A DNA stretch of 64,000 bases from Kribbella caucasensis (lineage in GTDB: Bacteria > Actinomycetota > Actinomycetes > Propionibacteriales > Kribbellaceae): the NCBI RefSeq assembly GCF_004361855.1, contig NZ_SNWQ01000007.1, forward strand, positions 248,001 through 312,000. The letters are read 5' to 3'. The translations under genes and the position numbers were made by a program. Below are positions 1 to 9,700 of this stretch, one piece after another; position 1 is the stretch's first letter; every line of letters begins with the position of its first letter. The notes under the pieces are model-generated. The model was not told where the DNA came from. It saw nothing but the letters and a program-made list of their open reading frames with translations, and did not search any database.

Positions 1-1
1 G

Positions 2-1123
2 AGCTGGGAGTCCGTGGTTGCTCGCCGGATGAGGCGGCATTTCCTGCAGGTTCCTGCGGCGGGTGGGGCGGCGGACGTCGTACGGGCGATGTGTGGGGCG
101 CATGCGCAGGTGTTGTCGGCTGGTGAGGTGTCGGTGGCGTTGCGGTTGGAGGGGGCGACGCGGGCCGACGTACAGCGGGCGTTGTGGGAGGAACGGACGC
201 TGGTGAAGGGTTTCGGGCCGCGGGGGACGGTTCACTTGCTGCCCGTCGAGGATCTGCCGTTGTGGACGGGTGCGTTGTCGGCATTGCCGTCGACGGGCTC
301 AGTACCGGAGACGATGCGGCTGACCCCGGACCAGAAGGCCGAGGTGATCGAGGCCGTCGGTGCGGCCTTGGCCGAGGACGATCTGACCGTCGACGAGCTC
401 ACCGACGAGGTGGTCGCGCGAACCGGTCCATGGGCCGGTGATCTGGTGATGCCGGCCTTCCAGGTCTGGTGGCCGCGCTGGCGGCAGCTGATCCCGGCCG
501 CCGCGCACGCCGGTGTGCTCTGTTACGGCCCGAACCGCGGTCGCAAGACGACCTATACGAACCCGCATCGGTTCGCCCCGCCGTTCAAACCGATGCCGGG
601 GGAGCAGGCGCTGTCCGAGCTACTGGGTCGCTATCTGTACTCCTACGGCCCTGCAACCCCTCAGCAGTTCGCGAGGTGGCTCAACACGACCCCCGGCTTC
701 GTCACCGGGCTCTTCAAAGGCTTCCAGGAGGTCGTGCTCGACGGCAAACCGGCATGGATCGTCGAGGGCGACACCGTGATGCCCGCCGAACCGGCCCGCG
801 GCGTACGGCTGCTTCCGTACTTCGACGCGTACGGCGTGGGCTCGTATCCGCGGGAGCTGCTCTTCCCCGGGAAGGCGCAGACGAGAGCGCTGGCCGGGGG
901 ACAGGCCGGCAACTTCCCGCTCGTGCTGGTCGACGGCATCGTCGCCGGGGTGTGGCACCAGCGTCTTGCCGGCCGCAAGGTCACCGTGACGGTCGAGACC
1001 GTCGCCGACCTGAAACGCCCGCAGCTGCGCGCCCTGGAGGACGAGGTCGAGCGCCTCGGCGTCATCCTCGACGCCAAGCCGACCCTCGTCGTCGGTGAGG
1101 TGACGGTCGGACCGCACGCCTGA
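2..1123 (+). CDS. winged-helix DNA-binding protein, AlkZ-like, 5' truncated
   Basis: The reading frame is open to the window edge. The codons before the first GTG (position 14) read SWES, continuing into VVARRMRRHFL. Proteins of the HTH_42/AlkZ-like family usually begin with a similar segment (a Trp-containing helix, then an Arg-rich helix), so the true start lies upstream and this is a partial gene. The remaining roughly 370 residues show the family pattern: a GPRGTVHLL segment near residue 75 and repeated winged-helix modules ending in a GRKVTVTVE strand. Family members include interstrand-crosslink DNA glycosylases, but most actinobacterial paralogues are uncharacterised, so glycosylase activity is only a possibility. 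It converges on the next gene, with adjacent stop codons and no terminator between them. Confidence 0.8.
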   Translation, partial: SWESVVARRMRRHFLQVPAAGGAADVVRAMCGAHAQVLSAGEVSVALRLEGATRADVQRALWEERTLVKGFGPRGTVHLLPVEDLPLWTGALSALPSTGSVPETMRLTPDQKAEVIEAVGAALAEDDLTVDELTDEVVARTGPWAGDLVMPAFQVWWPRWRQLIPAAAHAGVLCYGPNRGRKTTYTNPHRFAPPFKPMPGEQALSELLGRYLYSYGPATPQQFARWLNTTPGFVTGLFKGFQEVVLDGKPAWIVEGDTVMPAEPARGVRLLPYFDAYGVGSYPRELLFPGKAQTRALAGGQAGNFPLVLVDGIVAGVWHQRLAGRKVTVTVETVADLKRPQLRALEDEVERLGVILDAKPTLVVGEVTVGPHA

Positions 1124-1765
1124 TCAGCGTTCGAGGCCGACCACTGTCCAGGTCGCACCGCGATGCTGATAGCTGACGGTCAGCCCCTGCGCGCGCAGTA
1201 CGTCGATCATGGCTTGGGGCGGATGGACGAAGGCGCGGAAGCCGTTTCCACTCAGCCGGCGGATGAAGTTCTCCGACCAGATGCTGAATCGGGTCAGTGG
1301 ATTGCTCGGCGGGTGTGAGAAGACCAGCAGCCGGCGGGCATGCTCACCGGCCGCCGAGAGGAGCTTCTGGTAGTCCGGGTAGCAACAGACGACCCGATGC
1401 AGTACGACGATGTCGGCCTGCTCGACCTCGTCGGGTGCGGCCGCGATGTCCACGAACCGCCTCGTCACTCGCCCCGTCAGCCCGGATTGCTCGAGCAGTT
1501 TGGCCGCCTCGGCCTCGTAGCTCGTCGAGATCTCCAGATTCGTCACCTGCCGGGCGCCTCGACGGAGCAGCTCGACCTGGAGATCGCCCACTCCGCCGCC
1601 GATCTCGAGCACGGAGGCGTCTTGCACCCCACGCTCGTCGAGGAAGGAGACCAGCCGTTGCTGGGTGCGGTTCAGCCCGTGCTTGCGATAGCGGCCCGCG
1701 ACGCGCCGGGCGAACCCGGCGCCGAAGGTGGCCTGATAGCCGTGCGGATCACAGCAGTCGTCCAT
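1124..1765 (-). CDS. class I SAM-dependent methyltransferase
   Basis: This 213-residue protein has a Rossmann-type methyltransferase core. Motif I is VLEIGGGVGD near residue 52, followed by an acidic strand end (NLEIS) and a motif IV-like DIVVLHRVVCCYPDY. A Cys-Cys pair lies near the N-terminus (MDDCCDPHG). The HRVVCCYPD stretch and overall size resemble methyltransferases annotated as Mg-protoporphyrin O-methyltransferase-like in actinobacteria, but the substrate cannot be read from sequence. I chose the ATG at 1765. The open frame continues far upstream across metK, but that extension is antisense to metK and is rejected. The gene is divergent from metK across about 246 bp, in which I recognise no SAM riboswitch. 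Confidence 0.85.
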   Translation of the reverse strand: MDDCCDPHGYQATFGAGFARRVAGRYRKHGLNRTQQRLVSFLDERGVQDASVLEIGGGVGDLQVELLRRGARQVTNLEISTSYEAEAAKLLEQSGLTGRVTRRFVDIAAAPDEVEQADIVVLHRVVCCYPDYQKLLSAAGEHARRLLVFSHPPSNPLTRFSIWSENFIRRLSGNGFRAFVHPPQAMIDVLRAQGLTVSYQHRGATWTVVGLER

Positions 1766-2011
1766 GGGGGCAGTATGCGCCCGGCCGCGGCAGCGTGTCA
1801 GCGACCCGCAAAGCGCGCTGAAAGCCCACTGAACGAATGGACTTTGTCCGGGATGTGAGCACGGTGTCCCGACATGTGGGCTTTGGGTACGGCTGACGGT
1901 AGCGTTGGTCTGAACTGCTGGCATACTGCCGGGGTGCATCGCCGTAGTCGGTGCGAGAAGGGCGGGCTGACACCCGTCGCGAGGCTGATCGAGTAAACCC
2001 GAGGGAGAACC

Positions 2012-3205
2012 GTGGCACGGCGCCTTTTCACGTCCGAGTCGGTGACAGAAGGTCATCCGGACAAGATCGCTGATCAGATCAGCGACTCCATCCTCGACGC
2101 CCTCCTGGCCGAGGACCCGAAGAGCCGCGTTGCGGTGGAGACCCTGATCACGACCGGCCTGGTCGTCGTGGCCGGCGAGGTCACCACGTCGGCGTACGTG
2201 GACATCCCGGGCATCGTCCGGAGCCGGATCCTCGAGATCGGCTACGACTCGTCGCTGAAGGGCTTCGACGGCGCCTCCTGTGGCGTCCAGGTCGCGATCG
2301 GCAGCCAGTCGCCCGACATCGCCCAGGGCGTCAACACGGCGTACGAGACCCGCGCCGACTCCTCGACCGACGAGCTGGACCTGCAGGGTGCCGGCGACCA
2401 GGGCCTGATGTTCGGCTACGCGTCGAACGAGACCCCGGAGCTGATGCCGCTGCCGATCACGATCGCGCACCGGCTGTCCGAGCGGCTGTCCGAGGTCCGC
2501 AAGGACGGCACGATGGCGTACCTGCGACCGGACGGCAAGACCCAGGTCACGGTCGAGTACGACGGTGACAAGGCGATCCGGATCGACACCGTCGTGGTGT
2601 CCAGCCAGCACGCCGCCGACATCAGCCTGGACTCGATGCTGACGCCGGACGTGAAGAAGCACGTGGTCGACCCGATCCTGGAGCAGTTCGAGATCGACTC
2701 GAGCGACTATAAGCTGCTGGTGAACCCGACCGGCCGGTTCGAGATCGGTGGCCCGATGGGTGACGCGGGCCTGACCGGCCGCAAGATCATCATCGACACC
2801 TACGGCGGCATGGCCCGGCACGGTGGTGGCGCGTTCTCCGGCAAGGACCCGTCGAAGGTGGACCGCTCGGCGGCGTACGCGATGCGCTGGGTGGCCAAGC
2901 ACATCGTCGCCGCGGGGCTCGCGGCCCGGGCCGAGTGCCAGGTCGCGTACGCGATCGGCAAGGCCGCGCCGGTCGGCTTCTACGTCGACACCTTCGGCAC
3001 CGAGACCGTGCCGGTGGACAAGATCACCGCGGCCGTTCTCGAGGTGTTCGACCTGCGCCCGGCCGCGATCATCCGCGACCTGGACCTGCTCCGGCCGATC
3101 TACGCCCAGACCGCCGCGAACGGCCACTTCGGCCGCACCGGCGATGACTTCACCTGGGAGCGCACCGACCGCGTCGAGGCCCTGAAGGCCGCCGCCGCGA
3201 AGTAG
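2012..3205 (+). CDS. metK: S-adenosylmethionine synthase
   Basis: MetK makes S-adenosylmethionine from methionine and ATP in the cytoplasm, the methyl donor for the cell. The 397-residue length is normal. Family motifs are plain: the N-terminal [20 protein letters not shown] with the ATP-contacting His and Asp, [12 protein letters not shown] near residue 125, [21 protein letters not shown], and the glycine-rich loop [19 protein letters not shown] with its catalytic Lys. The start is GTG at 2012, with a GAGGGAGAA ribosome-binding site just upstream. It is followed by a strong hairpin terminator, so it is probably transcribed separately from priA. Confidence 0.98.
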   Translation: MARRLFTSESVTEGHPDKIADQISDSILDALLAEDPKSRVAVETLITTGLVVVAGEVTTSAYVDIPGIVRSRILEIGYDSSLKGFDGASCGVQVAIGSQSPDIAQGVNTAYETRADSSTDELDLQGAGDQGLMFGYASNETPELMPLPITIAHRLSERLSEVRKDGTMAYLRPDGKTQVTVEYDGDKAIRIDTVVVSSQHAADISLDSMLTPDVKKHVVDPILEQFEIDSSDYKLLVNPTGRFEIGGPMGDAGLTGRKIIIDTYGGMARHGGGAFSGKDPSKVDRSAAYAMRWVAKHIVAAGLAARAECQVAYAIGKAAPVGFYVDTFGTETVPVDKITAAVLEVFDLRPAAIIRDLDLLRPIYAQTAANGHFGRTGDDFTWERTDRVEALKAAAAK

Positions 3206-3212
3206 GTCTGAT

Positions 3213-3248
3213 CAGCTGCCCGCGACCCTTTGTGGTCGCGGGCAGCTG
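3213..3248 (+). terminator. hairpin terminator after metK
   Basis: A perfect 15-bp stem (3213-3227 pairing with 3234-3248) with a 6-nt loop begins 7 bases after the metK stop and is followed by a short T-containing tail. This is the strongest hairpin at this end of the window and should end the metK transcript before priA. Confidence 0.85.
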
Positions 3249-3300
3249 CTTTGTCCACAGGGTCCCCCGGGATGTCGCCCGGGCCGACTAGAGTTTCGGA

Positions 3301-5328
3301 GTGGTTTCGGACTCCCCTGAGCAGCTGACGTTGCTCCGCGAGACCGTTCGGCGGTCCAGGACCAAGGAGCCGGCCGGGATCGCGGGCGCGCTGCCGATCG
3401 CCCGCGTCGCGGTGGACGTGTCGTTGCCGCATCTGGATCGGCCGTTCGACTACCTGGTGCCTGAGGATCTGTCCGAGGCCGCGCAGCCGGGTGTGCGGGT
3501 GAAGGTGCGGTTCGCGGGCAAGGACCTGGACGGGTTCGTGCTGGCGCGGCTGGAGTCCTCCGAGCACGACGGCAAGCTGATGCGGATCCGCAAAGCGGTG
3601 TCGCCCGAGCAGGTCCTGACGCCCGAGGTCGCGGATCTCTGCCGAGCCGTCGCCGACCGGTACGCCGGGGTCCTCGCCGACGTGACCCGCCTGGCCGTCC
3701 CACCCCGGCACGCGAAGGTCGAGGGCGAAGCACTCCGCTGCGATCAACCAGTCCGGCCGGTCGCGTCCACGTCGACGTCCGAGTGGTCGCCGTACCCTGC
3801 TGGATTCCTGGACGCGGTTCGCCGTACCGAGGCCCCGCGCGCGATCTGGACCGCAGTACCGGGAGCCGGTTGGGCGCTTGCGTTCGCCCAAGCTGCAGCT
3901 GTATGCGCGTCAACCGGCCGCGGTGCACTATTGCTGGTCCCAGATGCCCGCGACCTCGAGCGACTGGCATCAGCCTGTACGACGGTCCTCGGCGCGGACG
4001 GGTTCGTCATGCTCTCGGCCGACCTCGGACCGACCGCGCGGTACCGGGCGTTCCTCTCCACGCTCCGCGGCTGCGCCCGAGTCGTCATCGGGACGCGAGC
4101 GGCCGCCTTCGCCCCGGTCGCCGACCTCGGCCTGGTCGCGTTGTGGGACGACGGCGACGACTCGTACGCCGAACCGCGCGCGCCCTATCCACATGCGCGC
4201 GAGGTGCTGCTGCTCCGGGCGCATCGGCAGAAGTGCGCCTTCCTGCTCGGCGGATTCGCCCGATCCGCCGAAGCCGCCGCCTTGCTCGAATCCGGTTGGG
4301 CCGCCGAACTCATCGCCGGCCGGACCGTGATTCGTTCGGCCGCGCCGGCTGTCCATATCGCGGGGGAGTCCGACCGGGATCTGGCTCGCGATCCGGCCGT
4401 CCGCGCCGCACGCCTTCCGCATCAGGCCTTCGAGACCGCGCGCGAGGGGCTGAAGACGGGGCCGGTCCTGGTGCAAGTCCCTCGAGCGGGATATCTGCCG
4501 AGTCTGGTCTGCCAGACCTGCCGGACGCCTTCGCGGTGCTCGGTCTGCGGCGGTTCGCTGCGGCATTCGGGATCGTCCGGCCCGGCCAGTTGCAGCGTGT
4601 GCGGTCGTCCTGCGGCCGATCATCGCTGCCCCGAATGCGGCGACACCCGGATGCGCGCGGCCGTCGTCGGAGCGCGGCGTACTGCGGAAGAGCTGGGCCG
4701 TGCCTTCCCGGGCGTCCTCGTCCGGACGTCGGGCGGCGACAAGGTGCTGGACGAGGTTTCGAGCGAGCCGGCGTTGATCGTCAGCACGCCGGGCGCGGAA
4801 CCAGTCGCCTCGGGCGGCTACAGCGCGGCCTTGTTGCTCGACACGTGGTTGCTGCTGGCGCGACCCGACCTGAGAGCCGCCGAGGAGGCCGTACGGCGCT
4901 GGTTCAACGCGGCTGCCCTGGTCCGGTCAGCACGCGATGGTGGTGCCGTGATCATCATGGGCGAGCCGTCGGCCACACCGTTGCAGGCCGTGGTCCGGTG
5001 GAGTCCGGAGGGATACGCAGCACGCGAGCTGGAGGAGCGTCGTACGGCCCGGCTGGCCCCGGCCGCGAAGCTCGCGGAGCTCACCGGATCGGCGGAGGCG
5101 GTCGCGGACTTGGTGGCTCGGTTGAAGCAGCTCGTGGACCCCGCCGCGGGGCTGGAGGTGCTCGGCCCGGTCGACGTGGACGACGAGACCGTGCGGGCCG
5201 TGGTCCGGACGCCGCGTGGTTACGGGTCGACGCTGGCCCGGGTGATGAAGGAGGCGCAGGCGGCCCGCAGTACGAAGAAACTGGCCGGTCCGTTGCGCGT
5301 ACAGATCGACCCGGCCACCTTCGGCTGA
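3301..5328 (+). CDS. priA: primosomal protein N' (PriA), helicase-degenerate
   Basis: PriA recognises stalled forks and recombination intermediates and reloads the replisome. The 675-residue protein keeps the N-terminal fork-binding domain (RVAVDVSLPHLDRPFDYLVP) and the paired-cysteine zinc module: four CxxC pairs between CQTCRTPSRCSVC and CPECG in the middle of the protein. The helicase motifs are eroded. The Walker A position reads PGAGWALAF, without the Lys-Thr, and the DEAH position reads WDDGDDSY. Actinobacterial PriA proteins are known to lack helicase motifs, so this looks like the lineage form and not a pseudogene. The start is GTG 3301. It converges with the next gene, with abutting stops. 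Confidence 0.93.
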   Translation: MVSDSPEQLTLLRETVRRSRTKEPAGIAGALPIARVAVDVSLPHLDRPFDYLVPEDLSEAAQPGVRVKVRFAGKDLDGFVLARLESSEHDGKLMRIRKAVSPEQVLTPEVADLCRAVADRYAGVLADVTRLAVPPRHAKVEGEALRCDQPVRPVASTSTSEWSPYPAGFLDAVRRTEAPRAIWTAVPGAGWALAFAQAAAVCASTGRGALLLVPDARDLERLASACTTVLGADGFVMLSADLGPTARYRAFLSTLRGCARVVIGTRAAAFAPVADLGLVALWDDGDDSYAEPRAPYPHAREVLLLRAHRQKCAFLLGGFARSAEAAALLESGWAAELIAGRTVIRSAAPAVHIAGESDRDLARDPAVRAARLPHQAFETAREGLKTGPVLVQVPRAGYLPSLVCQTCRTPSRCSVCGGSLRHSGSSGPASCSVCGRPAADHRCPECGDTRMRAAVVGARRTAEELGRAFPGVLVRTSGGDKVLDEVSSEPALIVSTPGAEPVASGGYSAALLLDTWLLLARPDLRAAEEAVRRWFNAAALVRSARDGGAVIIMGEPSATPLQAVVRWSPEGYAARELEERRTARLAPAAKLAELTGSAEAVADLVARLKQLVDPAAGLEVLGPVDVDDETVRAVVRTPRGYGSTLARVMKEAQAARSTKKLAGPLRVQIDPATFG

Positions 5329-6267
5329 TCAGTTGTCCGGGAGCTCGAAGGGTGCCCGGTGCAGCAGTTCGGAGAGGGCCGCCGCGGTGTCGGCGGTGAA
5401 CGGCCCGGAGGTTTCCAGACCGAGTTGGCGAGCCAGGTCACCGGCGTACAGATGAGTGGCGCTCTCCAGCAGGACGGCGTACGTGTCGGTCGCGGTTCGG
5501 GCCCTCGTCAGGGCTGCGACGGCCACACCGAGCGCGATCAGGGCGGCCGGCCACCACCAGATTGCCAGGACGACATACAGGATTGCCCAGGCGCCGAGCG
5601 TGAAGGCACGACTGAGAGCTAGGCGGGCTGCTTGGATTTCGGCTCGGACCGCTTCTGGCAGGGTCAGCCACAAGGGCGGCCAGACGGTGCTGAGGTCGAG
5701 GCGGAGATCGCGCTCGATCCGGACCGCCACGGCATGGATGCGGTCGCCGCACCAGGTCGGACGCGCCGGGTACTCGGGAGCGATCCGGGTCAGCCGATGG
5801 TACGCGGCATGGCGCGACAGCGGATCTGCTCGTTGTCCGCGGGTGCGGAGCAGGGCAGCCTGGTCGCGTTCCTCCTGGTAGTTGCCTGCAGAAACTGTCC
5901 AGCGTTGTCGGCGGCGGTTGACCTGTGCGTTCGCGAGGGCCCGGAGCGGCCACGGCCAGGTGTGCCAGTCCGCGGCGAGCCACAGCCGTTCGAGCACCGA
6001 CGCCAGAGCCTGTGCCGCGATTCCGGCGCCGGCCGCTCCCGCGAGGACGGCTCCGAGTACGACGATCTGGCCGCCGAGGCTGCTGACAGTGGGGGAGGTC
6101 GCCCAGGTGGTGAACTGATCGGTGAGCCGGCCGGGAGCGAGGGCTTCGGTCTGGCCGAGGGCAACGGCTGCGGCGATGACCGCGAGGTAGAGGGCGCCGG
6201 GCAGGACGAGCAGGGTCAGCCAGCGCTCGGCCAGCTTCTTGCCGAGCTCCGCGAGCAGCCCAGCCAT
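5329..6267 (-). CDS. membrane protein of the TPR-CHAT module
   Basis: This 312-residue protein has hydrophobic segments at about residues 15-35 (WLTLLVLPGALYLAVIAAAV), 65-90 and 215-255. The polar middle is rich in Arg and Trp and contains YQEERDQAALLRTRGQRADP. I recognise no named family. It lies immediately downstream of the small Cys-rich gene, the pair runs divergently from the CHAT gene, and its N-terminal LPGALYL pattern is typical of membrane partners of actinobacterial conflict modules (recollection, not a search). The start is ATG 6267, the innermost of three tandem copies of the initiation region. A membrane-acting effector or anchor role is inference. Confidence 0.75.
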   Translation of the reverse strand: MAGLLAELGKKLAERWLTLLVLPGALYLAVIAAAVALGQTEALAPGRLTDQFTTWATSPTVSSLGGQIVVLGAVLAGAAGAGIAAQALASVLERLWLAADWHTWPWPLRALANAQVNRRRQRWTVSAGNYQEERDQAALLRTRGQRADPLSRHAAYHRLTRIAPEYPARPTWCGDRIHAVAVRIERDLRLDLSTVWPPLWLTLPEAVRAEIQAARLALSRAFTLGAWAILYVVLAIWWWPAALIALGVAVAALTRARTATDTYAVLLESATHLYAGDLARQLGLETSGPFTADTAAALSELLHRAPFELPDN

Positions 6268-6298
6268 CTCAGCGCCCAGCCATGTCGAGCCCAGCCAT
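6258..6298 (-). repeat. triplicated start region with 9-codon minicistron
   Basis: The 10-mer gcccagccat (reverse complement of ATGGCTGGGC) occurs at 6258-6267, 6274-6283 and 6289-6298, spaced 16 and 15 bp. Read on the minus strand, the outermost ATG (6298) opens a 9-codon frame (MAGLDMAGR) whose TGA (6271-6269) is one base before the ATG at 6267 of the membrane protein gene. The stop of the preceding gene (6302-6300) is one base before ATG 6298. The result is a stop-start-stop-start relay. Confidence 0.85.
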
Positions 6299-6299
6299 G

Positions 6300-6704
6300 T
6301 CAGAGCCGATCCCGTCTCAGTGATTGCCGGTCGATCTCACACTGCGGCACAGTTGCTCGCGCCCGCGGCCACCAGTATCGCGAGCAAGCGCCAGTCGGGC
6401 AGAGGTAGACGACCTCGTCCGGGCCGAGCGCCGACTGCGTGCCGATGCCGGCTGGCTGGAGTCCGCGTCCGGTCCCGGCGCCCGGGAGACTGCCCCAGAT
6501 TCCGAGCGGTTCCCCGTTGGCCTGCAGCTCGGCGTGGATCCGTTCGAGCAGATCGTCGATCTGTTGGCCGCCACCACGTACGGCGGCTTGCAGTCGGTCG
6601 GAGAGATCTTCGTCCGGCAGGAGTGACCGCAGCTCCGCCAGGTGCGCGCAGAGATAGGCCAGCGCTTCCATCCTTCGGGCGGTGGCAGGTTCCGGACGGT
6701 TCAT
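6300..6704 (-). CDS. small protein with C-terminal Cys cluster, CHAT module
   Basis: The protein has 134 residues from ATG 6704; an in-frame TTG two codons earlier is the alternative. The N-terminal two thirds are helical (RRMEALAYLCAHLAELRSLLPDEDL). The C-terminus (YLCPTGACSRYWWPRARA, then VPQCEID) resembles a degenerate zinc ribbon of the CPxxxC...VPxC type. Full-length zinc ribbons of this kind are frequent in small adaptors of actinobacterial NTPase, CHAT and vWA conflict systems (family recollection). A TATGAT -10 box 9 bases before the ATG suggests a leaderless transcript. It is cotranscribed with the membrane gene and divergent from the CHAT gene. Confidence 0.7.
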   Translation of the reverse strand: MNRPEPATARRMEALAYLCAHLAELRSLLPDEDLSDRLQAAVRGGGQQIDDLLERIHAELQANGEPLGIWGSLPGAGTGRGLQPAGIGTQSALGPDEVVYLCPTGACSRYWWPRARATVPQCEIDRQSLRRDRL

Positions 6705-6713
6705 CGGCAAGTG

Positions 6714-6745
6714 ATCATAGTCACCCTGCGCTTCACTAGGGTGAC
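6714..6745. promoter_or_regulatory. divergent leaderless promoters with 26-bp dyad
   Basis: Between the divergent ATGs (6704 minus, 6749 plus) lie a minus-strand TATGAT (6719-6714) and a plus-strand TAGGGT (6737-6742), each placed so that transcription would begin at or next to the start codon. An 8-bp perfect inverted repeat, gtcaccct (6720-6727) and agggtgac (6738-6745), fills the space between them and overlaps the plus -10 box. One regulator could therefore control both directions. Confidence 0.6.
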
Positions 6746-6748
6746 CGC

Positions 6749-9700
6749 ATGCGCTGGCGGAAGAAGCGGGAACCGATCGACGACCCGGCTGACGAGTCCG
6801 AAGTACACCCGACGGCTGCCGTACTGAGTGAGCTGCAGGCTACCGTCGCCGCTGCCAAGCAGGCCGGTGACGTAGCAGCGCTGACCGGCGCGATCGACGA
6901 GTTCGAGCGAGTACTGCGCCCGATGGCTGCCGACGATTTCTACCGCGGGATCGGCCTGCACATCTTGGGTGAGGCCCTCGGATTCCGCTATCGGCTGGCC
7001 GGGGATCCTGACGACCTCCGGTCCGCGGTGAAGCGAGGCGGGCAGGCCGCCGCGACCACAGCACCAGACGATCCCCAGCGCTTCATCATGCTGGCGGTGC
7101 TCGCGAGCCATTGCCGGCAGCTGTTCAAGGTGACCGGCCGGCGGGCCGACATCGACGCGGCGATCAAGTGGGGGTCGGAGTCACTGGACCTCGCGCCCGC
7201 GGACGACCAGTTCAAGGCCGAGAAGTTCCACAACCTTGCTGTGGCTCACCAGCTTCGCTTCGAGCTCACGGGTGCGGTCAAGGACCAGGACACCATGGCC
7301 GCGCTGTACGAGAAGTCGCTCACCGCAGCCGGCAACGAGCGGGTGGATCACCCGGCAGTGCTGTCGACGATGCGCAACGCCGCCATGGACAAGTTCGTCC
7401 GGACCGGGCAGCCGGAGCTCCTCGACCGGGCGATCGAGTGGGGCGAACGGGCGCTGGAGGATGACGACCCGGCGGTCGTGAGTAGCCAGTCGTTCCTGCT
7501 TGCCTATATCTACAACGAGCGATACGACCTGGCGAATTCGCTCGCGGATGCCGAGGCGACGATCCGCCATGCCGAGGTGGCTCTGGCCGGAACCCACCCG
7601 GACGCCGAAGACCGGGCCTCTGTCCTGTTCCTGGTCGCCGAGGGCTACCGGCGCCGGTCCGATCAGGTCGGGTCGCGTGCCGATGTGGAGACCGGCATCG
7701 AGCGGCTCGAACAGGCGGTGGCCGCGGCCAGGACCGATGATCCGCAGCGGGCCAGGTTTCTGTCCAACCTCTGTGTGGACTACACGTGGCTCTTCGAGCT
7801 CACCGGTGACCCGGAGGCGTTGGCAACCGCGATCGATCGCGGCGAGCAGGCAGCCGCGGCGACTCGGGTGTCGGATCCAGACCATCTGCAAATCCTCGGT
7901 CACCTGTCGACGGCGTACTCGGCCAAGTACGGCCTCTCGGCCGATCCGGACGACCTGGAGGCCGCCATCGCGATGAACCAGCGGCTGGTGGCCAGTCCGG
8001 CAGTGCGCAGCCAGGCTCGCGCCGCGGCGCTGGCGAATCTCGCGACCCTGTACTTCGATCGGCACGCGCGGTTCGGCGCGGCAGCCGATCTGGACGCCGG
8101 CATCACGGCCGGTGCCGAGGCTCTCGAGCTGCTTCCTGCGACGGGCCCCGATCGCAGCGCCGGTCTGTCGAATCTCGCGGTCGGCCGGCGCAGGAGATAC
8201 GACCTGTTCGGTGCGGTCGCCGACCTGGACGCTGCTATCGAGCTGGGGGAGCAGGCGGCCCAGGCGCTGCCAGCGGACCATCCGCACCGGCCGAGCCGGC
8301 TGACCAACCTGGCTGTCGCGTACGCCGAACGATTCCAGCGGGTCCGGAATTCCGCCGATCTCGACACCGCGATCGAGCATTCGGAGCAAGCTGTCGCCGC
8401 GGGCAGGCCGCTCAAGCACGACGAGCTCGGCATGGCATTCGGCAATCTGAGCGGTTACTACCTCGAGCGCTTCGACATCGGCGGCCAGGTCTCCGATCTG
8501 GAGGCAGGTGTGGAGCGGGCCGAGCAGGCGGTGGCCGCGGTCGGAGCCGATCATCCCCGCTGGGCCGGCTACTGCTCGGCGCTCGCCCGGGCCCTGCTGG
8601 ATCGCTACCGATACGCCGGTGACGCCGCCGACCTGGACGACAGCATCGACTTGCTCGAGGCAGCGCTTGCCGCGACCCCGGTGGAACGGCCTGCCCGGGG
8701 CGGCCTGGTCGCCAATCTCGCGATCACCTATCGGGAGATGGCCAAGCGCTGGCCCTTGCCCGACGGCGCGTTGGGTGAGTTGATCGAGGCCGTGTCTCAG
8801 CCGTCGTCCGACTCGCCGGTGGACGAGGCCGCGCGCTACACGAACGTCGGGATGCTGGCGATGGAGACCGGTGCGATGCCGGCGGCCGCGGCGATGTTCC
8901 GGGCAGCGGTCGAGCTGTTGCCGCGGTGCGCTCCGCGAGGGCTGGACTGGTCGGATCAGGTGCACCAGCTGTCCGGCAGCCGCGGCTTGATGGGGCGTGC
9001 TGTCGCTACGCATCTGGCGATCGGAGACGTGGCGGGTGCGGTCGAGCTGGCCGAGTTGGGTCGCGGGATCCTGGTATCGGACGAGCTGGACGCGCGCGCG
9101 GATCTCACCGAGCTGGCGCGGTCGGCTCCGGAGCTGGCCGAGGACTTCACCCGGATCCGCGAGCGACTCGATCAGCAAGGACCTGCCGAGAGTGACACCA
9201 CCCAGGTCACGGCGTGGCTCCTCCAGCGCCGGGAGTTGGCTGACCAGTGGGATCGGCTGATCGGCCAGATCCGTGAGCTCCCTGGCTTCGCCGACTTCCT
9301 GGCCCGGCCTCAGATCGGCGATCTCCAGCAGGCCGCCGCGGCCGGCGCGATTGTGCTGGTGAACTCCGGTGAAGCCGGCCGCGACGCTGTTCTGCTGCGT
9401 CCCGGTTCCGTTGAACATGTGCCGCTGGACCGTTTGCGGCCGGCCGATGTCGAGGCGCAACTGGGTCGTCTGCTGGGGGTGGAGCGCCAGGGGGACGAGC
9501 TGGTCGGCGTTGCGCCGACGGGCGCGACCCACGACCTCCTCGGCTGGCTCTGGGAGACCGTCACGGAACCAGTCCTCACGGCTCTCGGTCACGCTGGCCC
9601 GCCGGCCGACGGGGATGTGTTGCCGCGAGTCTGGTGGGTGCCGATCGGGACGTTGGGGCTGCTGCCGCTGCACGCCGCCGGGCTCCCCGGTGGGACCTCG

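Noticed and set aside
1766..2011. SAM or SAH riboswitch upstream of metK
   Set aside because: I could not find the conserved core of any SAM or SAH riboswitch class by eye; a covariance-model search would settle it.
1766..3127. N-terminal extension of the methyltransferase gene through metK
   Set aside because: It is antisense to metK and its translation has no family pattern; the methyltransferase starts naturally at ATG 1765.
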